Of a stretch of 20,374 bases of DNA, positions 14,880-20,333 are shown piece by piece. The notes below the pieces were generated by a model, which saw only the letters and a list, made by a program, of their open reading frames with translations, had not been told where the DNA came from and did no database searches. The stretch spans positions 1 to 20,374 of the forward strand of contig DYCF01000062.1 of NCBI GenBank assembly GCA_019418225.1. The letters are read 5' to 3'. The first letter of the stretch is position 1; each line of letters starts with the position of its first letter. This DNA is from Clostridiales bacterium (GTDB lineage Bacteria > Bacillota > Clostridia > Lachnospirales > Cellulosilyticaceae). The position numbers and the translations under genes were made by a program.

Positions 14880-16675
14880 TACTCAACCCCCTTGCTTAAT
14901 ATTCTTCTTTTCTTTTTCTTTGGTATATCAATTGATGTAGATACATTATTTACTCTTCTTTTAAGTGATTCCCAGTTTGGATTTAATATTCTCAATGCTG
15001 CAGTAGCATAGTTTCTAACATCTAACGGTTCATTTCTAACACCACTTTTCTTAACCCACTGTGCTTTCCCTACACCATTAACCATTCTTACAACTAAACT
15101 TTCACTAGTAATTCCCTTGAAATAGTCTATTCCATAACCTTTTTCATATTCTGAAGGAAAATGACAATAACCAGGTCCTTCAGAATCTATTTTAAGATTA
15201 GATATAATATTTTCTTTACCAGCATCTACACCTATAGTAAACAATGCGGCTTTTTCTCTGTTATTCCTACTTACTGTAGAAATGAACGGAACACTTTCTC
15301 CACCTTTACCTTTTATAGAGAATACTCTTCTTACTTCTCTCGGCTTTGTGAATTTATATACTTCTTGTGTAAAGTGACCACCTGAGTCCTGGCACGCACA
15401 TGAAATTCTTATCTTTCTTCCATCTTCATATTCAAACTCACTTTTTAAATACTCATCAAGTTCATTCCATACTTCAGCTTTATGAAGATCACCGTAAATA
15501 ACTTTATATTGTATTCCCCAGCTTTCTTCATCTTCTCCCCAACCGACAACTTCTATTTCAAAACGGTCGTCTTGAGTATCTATTCCAGCTGTAAGAACAA
15601 GTACACCTTCTGGAACTTGGCATCCATATTCTTCTCTTCTATCAAAAAGTACTTCTTCATCTTGTCCATCTCCACGTTCTTCCCATGATTCACCTAATGC
15701 AGTATTAATCCATACCTTTAGTGTTTCAGTAGAACGTTTTGCCTGTTTAAAATCTTCTATTATCTCGCTCCATCTTTTCCAAGGTGAAGCCATTTCATTA
15801 AGATGGAAACCTCTTTTCTTTCTTTCATGGAACTTTGCAATCCACTTTCCTTTTTTTGCTTTCCATTCATGTTCTTTATGAATGCATCCACAGTACTTGC
15901 ATGTCATAGTAACTGTATCAAAGTTTATTCGTCCCCACTCATAAGGCTGTAATTCACCACATGATGGGCAATATACATTCCATTCTTCCATTGTGCTATC
16001 TTCATATTCCATTTCAATACGAGATGCCCCCTTTATTGTAGGTGTTGATACATAAACTTTTTTCTTATTCCAGAATGTTGTTGTACGTTTTGTAGCAAGC
16101 ATAAGTGGGTCCCCTTCTGTACCAGCACTAACAGGATATCTATCAACCTCATCTGCTAATACTGCCCTAATAGGTCTACTTGCTAATGAAGATGGTGAAT
16201 TAGCACCGGCCATTGTAATATGTCCACCTGGGAATGTTTTATGTAGTAATGTGTTACCACTATTTTTTGCTTTTGCATCTCCAACTCTTTCACTTAATAC
16301 AGATGTATCCCTTATCATTGGTGCTAAACGGTCTTTAGAAAATGCTTCTGCCATTTCCAAAGTTGGCTGTAATAATAATATTGGTGAAGGGTCGTAATGC
16401 ACATAATATCCAATTATATTTAATAGCAATTCTGTTTTACCAATTTGAGCACTAGTCATTACAACAACTGTATCAACTAATGGATCACTAATTGAATCCA
16501 TTATTTCACGTTGATACGGTGCCCTATCAGTAACCCATTTACCTGGCTCCGCTGAAGCTTCTTTTGATAATTGTCTATATTCATCAGCCCATTCACTTAC
16601 AGTAAGTTTTTTAGGCGGTTCAACCGTCTTTGCTATCTTCTTGAATAAACTAAAAAGTGATTGTTGATTATCCAT
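14879..16675 (-). CDS. Terminase large subunit, GpA family
   Basis: A 598-residue protein that packages DNA into proheads and cuts at cos. The start is the ATG at 16675, with GAGGTGG just upstream; two further codons upstream also fit (a TTG at 16681). Walker A is SAQIGKTE (about residues 75-82) and Walker B LADEVD (about 173-178). A zinc finger has Cys at about 236, 239, 259 and 262. The nuclease domain begins near Asp366 (TAGIDTQDDRFEIEVVGW) and ends in a ATAALRILNPNWE segment, all as in lambda GpA. It overlaps the small subunit by 8 bases. Confidence 0.96.
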   Translation of the reverse strand: MDNQQSLFSLFKKIAKTVEPPKKLTVSEWADEYRQLSKEASAEPGKWVTDRAPYQREIMDSISDPLVDTVVVMTSAQIGKTELLLNIIGYYVHYDPSPILLLQPTLEMAEAFSKDRLAPMIRDTSVLSERVGDAKAKNSGNTLLHKTFPGGHITMAGANSPSSLASRPIRAVLADEVDRYPVSAGTEGDPLMLATKRTTTFWNKKKVYVSTPTIKGASRIEMEYEDSTMEEWNVYCPSCGELQPYEWGRINFDTVTMTCKYCGCIHKEHEWKAKKGKWIAKFHERKKRGFHLNEMASPWKRWSEIIEDFKQAKRSTETLKVWINTALGESWEERGDGQDEEVLFDRREEYGCQVPEGVLVLTAGIDTQDDRFEIEVVGWGEDEESWGIQYKVIYGDLHKAEVWNELDEYLKSEFEYEDGRKIRISCACQDSGGHFTQEVYKFTKPREVRRVFSIKGKGGESVPFISTVSRNNREKAALFTIGVDAGKENIISNLKIDSEGPGYCHFPSEYEKGYGIDYFKGITSESLVVRMVNGVGKAQWVKKSGVRNEPLDVRNYATAALRILNPNWESLKRRVNNVSTSIDIPKKKKRRILSKGVE

Positions 16676-17213
16676 CAGCAACCACCTCTTTTAAATCTAC
16701 ATATGTTTCGTGTTTGAATTTTTTAGGATCATATTCACTAAGTTCTTTTAGTGCATTGTAAATTTCATCTCTTAACATAGCTTCAATAGCTGTTATGTCA
16801 TCTGTCGCTCCTGCTTTAGGTGCAACCTTGCTAGGTATTGAAAGTACTCTTGATCTAAAAGCTGATAACATTTTTGTCATTTCTCTTTCAACATCTTCTG
16901 AAGCATGTACTGTTCCCTTCATAAGAGCAACTTCAAGTTCTGCTTTTTCTCTCTTTGCTCTTTCAAGTAATGTATGTTCTTTATTAAATTCCTCTGATAT
17001 GTCACCATCATTACTTACTGCATCATTCTTTGCCTTTAAGAAGCGAATGTAATCCCTTACTGTTGGAACTAGTTCAAAGCTTCCTTGTTTAATCTTACTA
17101 AGTATTCCTTCTTCACACAGTTGTCCAACTCTTCTAGTTGTTACATCAAACATATCTGCAACAACTTTTGTACTAACAATTAGCTTTTCACCATTCATTA
17201 TTTTACCTGCCAC
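16668..17213 (-). CDS. Terminase small subunit, Nu1-like
   Basis: A 181-residue protein with an N-terminal winged-helix DNA-binding region like Nu1 and MerR-type proteins (STKVVADMFDVTTRRVGQLCEEGILSK), a linker at about 60-75, a helical oligomerisation part with RAKREKAELEVALMKG, and a C-terminal DPKKFKHETYVDLKEV segment that would contact the large subunit. The start is GTG at 17213, with GAGGTGA seven bases upstream. The protein recognises cos DNA, which is expected in the non-coding region just upstream. Confidence 0.92.
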   Translation of the reverse strand: MAGKIMNGEKLIVSTKVVADMFDVTTRRVGQLCEEGILSKIKQGSFELVPTVRDYIRFLKAKNDAVSNDGDISEEFNKEHTLLERAKREKAELEVALMKGTVHASEDVEREMTKMLSAFRSRVLSIPSKVAPKAGATDDITAIEAMLRDEIYNALKELSEYDPKKFKHETYVDLKEVVADG

Positions 17214-17248
17214 GTTACATTCACCTCATTTCTATTTACATTTTATAG

Positions 17249-17261
17249 ATTTCCGTTTTTT
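17249..17261 (+). repeat. Inverted-repeat arm flanking the candidate cos, left copy
   Basis: ATTTCCGTTTTTT, the exact reverse complement of 17493-17505. Next to it, AATCGTTTTT (17262-17271) gives a second, partial AAAAACG box on the minus strand, 11 bp from the first. Repeats of this kind near cos can be terminase small-subunit sites, like the R sites of lambda cosB. Confidence 0.5.
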
Positions 17262-17316
17262 AATCGTTTTTCAGAATGAAATTCAACTCAAAAAAATGCT
17301 ATATCTAGAAAAATTG

Positions 17317-17341
17317 TGGGGTTGTACGCACCCGCAGGCCT
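17317..17341. other. Candidate cos site (GC-rich island)
   Basis: A sharp GC-rich stretch (GTGGGGTTGTACGCACCC followed by GCAGGCC on the plus strand) about 105 bases upstream of the TerS start. It has GGG/CCC arms around a central GTAC. Cos sites of phages with GpA/Nu1-type terminases lie in this position, and nicking sites are commonly GC-rich. No cohesive-end sequence can be read without comparing virion ends. Confidence 0.4.
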
Positions 17342-17492
17342 TACCTCTTTCCACAGTACCTTGAGCCATTGATACTCAATGCATTTACTGTTTTTACTTT
17401 TTTTAATATTTACTTGTTCGAAATAACTCTTCCTCATGTTTGAGGTTGGGAAATAATTAAAACAACACTGCTACAACCATCTTCAACCTAAG

Positions 17493-17505
17493 AAAAAACG
17501 GAAAT
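17493..17505 (+). repeat. Inverted-repeat arm flanking the candidate cos, right copy
   Basis: AAAAAACGGAAAT, the exact reverse complement of 17249-17261, with 231 bp between the arms. The GC-rich island sits between them. Confidence 0.5.
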
Positions 17506-17566
17506 GACTTAATCTATTGTGATAATGTACAACTGTTTCTTTTACTATTTTTCAGTATTCCATTTA

Positions 17567-17628
17567 GGTTATATACATAACCATTGAATATCAACCATTA
17601 CAACGTATTTTTATCATTTATCTGTCAA
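17567..17628 (-). promoter_or_regulatory. Weak promoter-like sequence with overlapping dyad upstream of the terminase operon
   Basis: On the minus strand, TTGACA (17628-17623) and TTGATA (17594-17589) are followed by TATAAC (17573-17568). TTGATA to TATAAC has only 15 bases of spacing. The dyad GGTTAT-ATAC-ATAACC covers the TATAAC box and could be an operator. A late promoter is expected on this side of the terminase genes, but the boxes are poor and this is only a candidate. Confidence 0.25.
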
Positions 17629-17729
17629 TTTACTTATCTTACTAAACTGTTAACAAAACTTTTTTCTTTCCCTTAAATGAAGAAACTCATACTTTTTTAT
17701 TATTTTATTTACACACACTCAATATGTCA

Positions 17730-18293
17730 CTAACGCTTTATAAATGACAACCCCTTCATTAGTGCATCCTTTGAGTCCTGATTGACTCCTATGTACCGCT
17801 TTGTTATAGATGGGTCACTATGATTTAATATCTCCTGTATTGCCACTATATCGTGAGTAGATTGGTATAACCAATAGCCGAACGTCTTACGTAATGTATG
17901 ACATCCTATTTTATCGGTATATCCAAAGTAAGATGCTGCTTCATTTAAGATTTTCCATACACGTTGCCTAGATATATGTTTCTTCTTGCCTATTCCTTTG
18001 CTTCTTGGAAACAACAATTCATAATCACTCTTTCCTTTTATGTAAGTCTTAAGTACTGACTTTAAATCATCATTAATTGGAAATCTTTTTTCCTTATCGG
18101 TCTTCTGCTCTCTAAGATATATATAATCTTTATTACGAACATCTCTAACCTGTAATGGCAATATATCTGATATACGTAATCCACTATATATACCAAATAA
18201 GAACAGCACATAATCTCTTTCATTCTTTTCTCTTAAATAGTCCGCTATATCAAGTATTAGTCTTTTGTCCCTTATAGGTTCTACAGTATTCAA
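17730..18293 (-). CDS. Catalytic-domain-only tyrosine recombinase
   Basis: A 187-residue protein from a TTG at 18293, chosen because GAAGGTGAT lies just upstream; the longer frame starts inside a terminator-like hairpin and is not credible. The full catalytic set is visible: Arg40 (SGLRISDIL), Lys64 (EQKTDKEKR), His132 and Arg135 (CHTLRKTFG), His158 (ILNHSD) and Tyr167 (KRYIGV). The N-terminal arm-binding and core-binding domains of phage integrases are absent, so it is about half normal length. It lies between the late regulator and the terminase genes rather than beside an attachment site. It may resolve multimers, rearrange phage DNA or serve late control. Confidence 0.88.
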   Translation of the reverse strand: MNTVEPIRDKRLILDIADYLREKNERDYVLFLFGIYSGLRISDILPLQVRDVRNKDYIYLREQKTDKEKRFPINDDLKSVLKTYIKGKSDYELLFPRSKGIGKKKHISRQRVWKILNEAASYFGYTDKIGCHTLRKTFGYWLYQSTHDIVAIQEILNHSDPSITKRYIGVNQDSKDALMKGLSFIKR

Positions 18294-18317
18294 ACATATC
18301 ACCTTCTTTCTTGCATA

Positions 18318-18359
18318 AAAAAGGCATTGGCTCATGCACACTTGAGCCAATGCCTTTTT
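18318..18359 (-). terminator. Perfect 17-bp inverted repeat: bidirectional terminator (or recombinase site)
   Basis: AAAAAGGCATTGGCTCA (18318-18334) and TGAGCCAATGCCTTTTT (18343-18359) pair without mismatch around an 8-base loop. The GC-rich core and the T run at each end fit a strong intrinsic terminator working in both directions. On the minus strand it ends about 13 bases before the ribosome site of the recombinase gene, leaving no room for a promoter between. Arms of equal length around an 8-bp spacer are also the geometry of a tyrosine recombinase crossover site. Confidence 0.8.
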
Positions 18360-18428
18360 ACTGTAATGTAATCGTTGTGTAACTCCTATCTCTTTCGATT
18401 AATAGTAATCACCTGTTACTTTATTTTT

Positions 18429-18461
18429 ATAATACAATATTATCACTTAATTTACTGAAAA
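18429..18461 (-). promoter_or_regulatory. Candidate activator-dependent promoter after the RinA-like gene
   Basis: On the minus strand, just after the third TAGGGGAA repeat, lie GATAAT (18444-18439) and TATTAT (18434-18429), each five of six matches to the -10 consensus. No good -35 box is found at 17 bases, which fits a promoter needing an activator bound upstream. A transcript from here would reach the 17-bp terminator after about 75-100 bases. Confidence 0.35.
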
Positions 18462-18462
18462 A

Positions 18463-18498
18463 TTCCCCTATTTATTTTCCCCTACTATTTTTCCCCTA
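18463..18498 (-). repeat. Three TAGGGGAA direct repeats at exact 14-bp period
   Basis: On the plus strand TTCCCCTA occurs at 18463-18470, 18477-18484 and 18491-18498; the first bases are exactly 14 apart. The minus-strand unit is [G/A]TAGGGGAA followed by A/T-rich spacers. They lie 7-42 bases after the RinA-like stop codon and directly upstream of the promoter-like boxes, so they are likely binding sites for a regulator, perhaps the adjacent gene product. Confidence 0.7.
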
Positions 18499-18504
18499 CA
18501 CTTT

Positions 18505-18951
18505 TTAAACTGCTTTACTTATTTTATTTTCTATAAGTCCTCTTGATGCTGCTTTTAATGCAACATGTATTATTACATCATTTCTCTTTTCATAATAAGC
18601 ACTTTTTTCAATACTAATCATTCTTAATATCTTTGTAACTCTAAATTGCTTATTATACGTTAGATCTATAAGCTTTTCATATTCTGTATCTTTAAAATCA
18701 TTAATTGCATCTGTAACAACATTTACCCATTTACTACTTTCATCTTCTTGTAATTCAATTAATTTTAATGCTGCATCTTCTACTTTACTTGAATTAGTAT
18801 GACTCATACTTGCTCCTGTCTCTTCACCGAGATGTTTTGATTTGCAACCATAGATTATATCATCTTCTTCTATCGCTAGTTGCTCTGTCATTTCAAAGTG
18901 ACTATATAGATAATGCTCAACCTTTTTGTAAATTCTTTTCTCTAGTATCAT
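18505..18951 (-). CDS. RinA/ArpU-family late transcription activator
   Basis: A 148-residue protein from the ATG at 18951, with AAGGAAGGT upstream; a GTG three codons earlier lies in that ribosome site. The order of motifs is that of RinA/ArpU proteins: an N-terminal HYLYSHFEMTEQLAIEEDDIIY helix, a low-complexity SHTNSSKVEDAALKLIEL segment, then SSKWVNVVTDAINDF, and a sigma-region-4-like helix-turn-helix end (YEKLIDLTYNKQ, SIEKSAYYEKRNDVIIHVAL, AASRGLI). In staphylococcal phages RinA turns on the late operon. Here the gene sits just upstream of that operon, followed by the repeats at 18463-18498. Family seen by pattern, function from known relatives. Confidence 0.72.
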   Translation of the reverse strand: MILEKRIYKKVEHYLYSHFEMTEQLAIEEDDIIYGCKSKHLGEETGASMSHTNSSKVEDAALKLIELQEDESSKWVNVVTDAINDFKDTEYEKLIDLTYNKQFRVTKILRMISIEKSAYYEKRNDVIIHVALKAASRGLIENKISKAV

Positions 18952-19036
18952 ATTTGGCACCTTCCTTTTTTGCTTTTTTATTAGCTTTAGTAAGTTGTGA
19001 TTTTACTGTATGTACATAAGGTATGTACCTTGCCAC
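18917..19036 (-). CDS. 39-residue lysine-rich protein overlapping the RinA-like gene
   Basis: A short frame from a GTG at 19036 with a strong ribosome site (GGAGGTGGG, 4 bases upstream) to a TGA at 18917. The product begins MARYIPYVHTVKSQLTKANK and is rich in Lys, with a basic helical middle (KKAKKEGAK). It overlaps the RinA-like start by 35 bases in another frame, so stopping here may help start the next gene. No family is recognised. The ribosome site is the main support. Confidence 0.55.
   Translation of the reverse strand: MARYIPYVHTVKSQLTKANKKAKKEGAKYDTREKNLQKG
19012..19028. promoter_or_regulatory. Small dyad and direct repeat inside the 39-residue frame
   Basis: GTACATA (19012-19018) and TATGTAC (19022-19028) form a 7-bp inverted repeat around three bases. 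GTATGTAC also occurs twice in the same direction (19008 and 19021). It could be an operator, but it also encodes part of the 39-residue frame, so function is uncertain. Confidence 0.3.
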
Positions 19037-19053
19037 AATACCCACCTCCAAAT

Positions 19054-19326
19054 CTAACTTTTATTAGCTTCATTAACTCTTTGCTCTAATCTAATAACCT
19101 TTCCCATCTTATGCCTTGCTACTTCCGCATGGTTATTAAACATAATTTTCATTTGTTCTAGCATTATCTCTACATCAGCCATTTCTTCTGCAATATGATC
19201 TGCATTGTCTGCTCCTCTTTTATGCTTACAAATTTCTTTTGTTAATTCACTAAGTTCTTCTATTGCTACGTTAAGTTGAAGGTCTTGTCCCCATGTTGCT
19301 ATTGCTTTCTTGTATACCTCTTCCAC
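19054..19326 (-). CDS. MazG-like nucleotide pyrophosphohydrolase
   Basis: A 90-residue protein from a GTG at 19326, with GGAGGG 7 bases upstream. It has the two helical metal-binding motifs of the MazG/dUTPase helical fold: EEL-SEL (Glu23, Glu24, Glu27) and EEMADVEIML (Glu48, Asp51), followed by a QMKIMF helix and a KMGKVIRLEQRV C-terminal part. Such phage proteins hydrolyse nucleoside triphosphates and may alter nucleotide pools or the host alarmone response. Length fits short phage MazG proteins. Substrate not predictable from sequence. Confidence 0.85.
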   Translation of the reverse strand: MEEVYKKAIATWGQDLQLNVAIEELSELTKEICKHKRGADNADHIAEEMADVEIMLEQMKIMFNNHAEVARHKMGKVIRLEQRVNEANKS

Positions 19327-19364
19327 TTATATCCCTCCAAGTCTCAAAGTCGAATTTTATTTAA

Positions 19365-19395
19365 ATAAAAAACCACTAACTGAATTAGTTAGCGG
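19365..19395 (-). terminator. Intrinsic terminator between the 53-residue gene and mazG-like gene
   Basis: On the minus strand CCGCTAACT (19395-19387) pairs with AGTTAGTGG (19381-19373), 9 pairs with one G-U, loop AATTC, and TTTTTTATTT follows. The stop codon of the 53-residue gene lies in the first arm. The mazG-like ribosome site is about 30 bases downstream, with no clear promoter between. Confidence 0.75.
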
Positions 19396-19550
19396 TCTGG
19401 AACTATGATTACTTTCTTTTCTGTACCATCATTATATCTTTGTAATTGTTCTATCGAATAGTACTTTCTTTCATTCTCATCTATAATAACTACTTCTTCA
19501 TCAAGATGTGAATAGTTCTGTAACCATTCTATTAATTGCCTTCCTGTCAT
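19389..19550 (-). CDS. 53-residue hypothetical phage protein
   Basis: A small frame from the ATG at 19550, with AAAAGGGGAT just upstream, to a TAA at 19389 inside the terminator. It begins MTGRQLIEWLQNYSHLDEEV, then has a beta-like VVIIDENERKYYSIEQL segment and ends VIIVPDR. The mix of an N-terminal helix and short strands looks like a small folded protein, typical of short phage accessory genes. No family is recognised. Confidence 0.7.
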   Translation of the reverse strand: MTGRQLIEWLQNYSHLDEEVVIIDENERKYYSIEQLQRYNDGTEKKVIIVPDR

Positions 19551-19621
19551 TTAAACATCCCCTTTTTAGAACATTATACCACTAACTATATTCATTTTTC
19601 AAAGTTCAAAACATCATTTTA

Positions 19622-19849
19622 TTAAATCAAAATATCCTCACCATTAGGATCTATGCTAAACATCTCCTCAATGTCTGTTATTTGCTTTCTGAATTTCTTT
19701 AAACCTTCATTACTTCCTTTGTTTGAACCTTTTGCAAGTTTGTAAGCTCTATATATAGAGTTTTCTACATTGAATGCTGTAACAACAATACTAATAGCTC
19801 CCATTTTAACCTTATACAGTTTTATTACATGCGTTGATGTAATTGACAT
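19622..19849 (-). CDS. 75-residue hypothetical phage protein
   Basis: A small frame from the ATG at 19849, chosen because GGAAGGAG lies six bases upstream; the longer frame to 19888 runs through a hairpin. The protein begins MSITSTHVIKLYKVKMGAIS, continues IVVTAFNVENSIYRAYKLAKG and has a charged end (LKKFRKQITDIEEMF). No family is recognised. The long dyad in front of its ribosome site suggests regulated expression. Confidence 0.7.
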   Translation of the reverse strand: MSITSTHVIKLYKVKMGAISIVVTAFNVENSIYRAYKLAKGSNKGSNEGLKKFRKQITDIEEMFSIDPNGEDILI

Positions 19850-19863
19850 ATTCAACTCCTTCC

Positions 19864-19897
19864 TGGACCATATTCCCGATGTCAGCAATATGGTCCA
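19864..19897 (-). promoter_or_regulatory. Perfect 11-bp hairpin directly before a ribosome site
   Basis: TGGACCATATT (19864-19874) and AATATGGTCCA (19887-19897) pair exactly, with a 12-base loop. On the minus strand the last arm ends one to two bases before the GGAAGGAG of the 75-residue gene. No T tract follows. It may be an RNA element that blocks or protects translation, or a DNA operator. Confidence 0.55.
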
Positions 19898-19917
19898 TAT
19901 TGAAAATAATATTTTAT

Positions 19918-20076
19918 TTATAGTCCTGCTTCTTTAGCTCCTTTAGCTATCTCAGCTGCTTTGTCTACAAGCTTGTAAATCTTTTCTTTTTCAGTATCAA
20001 TGCTAGTGTTATTTCTTTCACTTTCTTTTAGCATTGTTCTTACTAACTCAACACAAAAATCTGTATCTAATCTCAT
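19918..20076 (-). CDS. 52-residue hypothetical phage protein
   Basis: A small frame from the ATG at 20076, with GGGAG 8 bases upstream, to a TAA at 19918. It begins MRLDTDFCVELVRTMLKESE and is almost entirely helical and charged (EKEKIYKLVDKAAEIAKGAK). No family is recognised. It is placed between two other small genes on the same strand with little spacing, so it is probably part of the same operon. Confidence 0.65.
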   Translation of the reverse strand: MRLDTDFCVELVRTMLKESERNNTSIDTEKEKIYKLVDKAAEIAKGAKEAGL

Positions 20077-20105
20077 AATCTATACTCCCATTTACAAAAT
20101 AAAAT

Positions 20106-20306
20106 TTATTTTAATCTTCTTGCCATATCTCTAGCTTCTTTACGAGTCATTTTGTGTATACTGTTTCTTTTCATTCCTGCTAATGCTATTCTGTTTAAAT
20201 TATCAAATCCTGAATTAGATAGTGCTATAATTTCATCTAATTTTGGATACTCTCCAAATCTTTCATAGTACTTTCTAACTTCATATTCTAAGTTTACTTT
20301 TTTCAT
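20106..20306 (-). CDS. 66-residue hypothetical phage protein
   Basis: A small frame from the ATG at 20306, with CAGGTGAT just upstream. It begins MKKVNLEYEVRKYYERFGEY and ends in a basic helical segment (HKMTRKEARDMARRLK), giving a positive net charge that could allow nucleic acid binding. No family is recognised. It follows an upstream frame by about 25 bases and is followed by the 52-residue gene. Confidence 0.7.
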   Translation of the reverse strand: MKKVNLEYEVRKYYERFGEYPKLDEIIALSNSGFDNLNRIALAGMKRNSIHKMTRKEARDMARRLK

Positions 20307-20320
20307 AAAATCACCTGTTC

Positions 20321-20333
20321 AAAATCAGATTTT
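20321..20333. promoter_or_regulatory. Short palindrome at the right edge
   Basis: AAAATC-A-GATTTT is a perfect 6-bp dyad just upstream of the ribosome site of the 66-residue gene, overlapping the end of the upstream frame. It may be an operator or a weak hairpin; in such AT-rich DNA it could also be chance. Confidence 0.25.

Larger units (their letters stand above)
17214..17729. other. Non-coding region of 516 bp between recombinase and terminase genes: probable cos region
   Basis: No credible gene is seen. The region holds a GC-rich island (about 17317-17341) in otherwise AT-rich DNA. A 13-bp inverted repeat (17249-17261 and 17493-17505) flanks the island. Other elements are a small dyad CATTGA-TAC-TCAATG (17367-17381), a dyad GGTTAT-ATAC-ATAACC (17567-17582), and two copies of AACCATT 13 bases apart (17580 and 17593). 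In lambda the cos site lies just upstream of the small terminase gene, so the same is expected here. Confidence 0.6.

Noticed and set aside
17283..17369. A 28-codon minus-strand frame over the GC-rich island, starting at an ATG at 17369
   Set aside because: It has no ribosome site, no family resemblance, and lies where a cos site is expected; the GC-rich codons come from the island itself.
18294..18350. Longer start for the tyrosine recombinase at 18350
   Set aside because: The added 19 codons are the sequence of the perfect 17-bp inverted repeat, and the ribosome site lies just before the TTG at 18293.
17730..18359. Reading the recombinase and neighbouring repeat as an integration module with an attachment site
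   Set aside because: No excisionase, repressor or tRNA-like attachment target is seen; position between late regulator and terminase and loss of the N-terminal domains argue against it.
18463..18498. The three TTCCCCTA repeats as a CRISPR array or replication origin
   Set aside because: Units are only 8 bp with 6-bp spacers, no cas gene is present, and no replication initiator gene is nearby.
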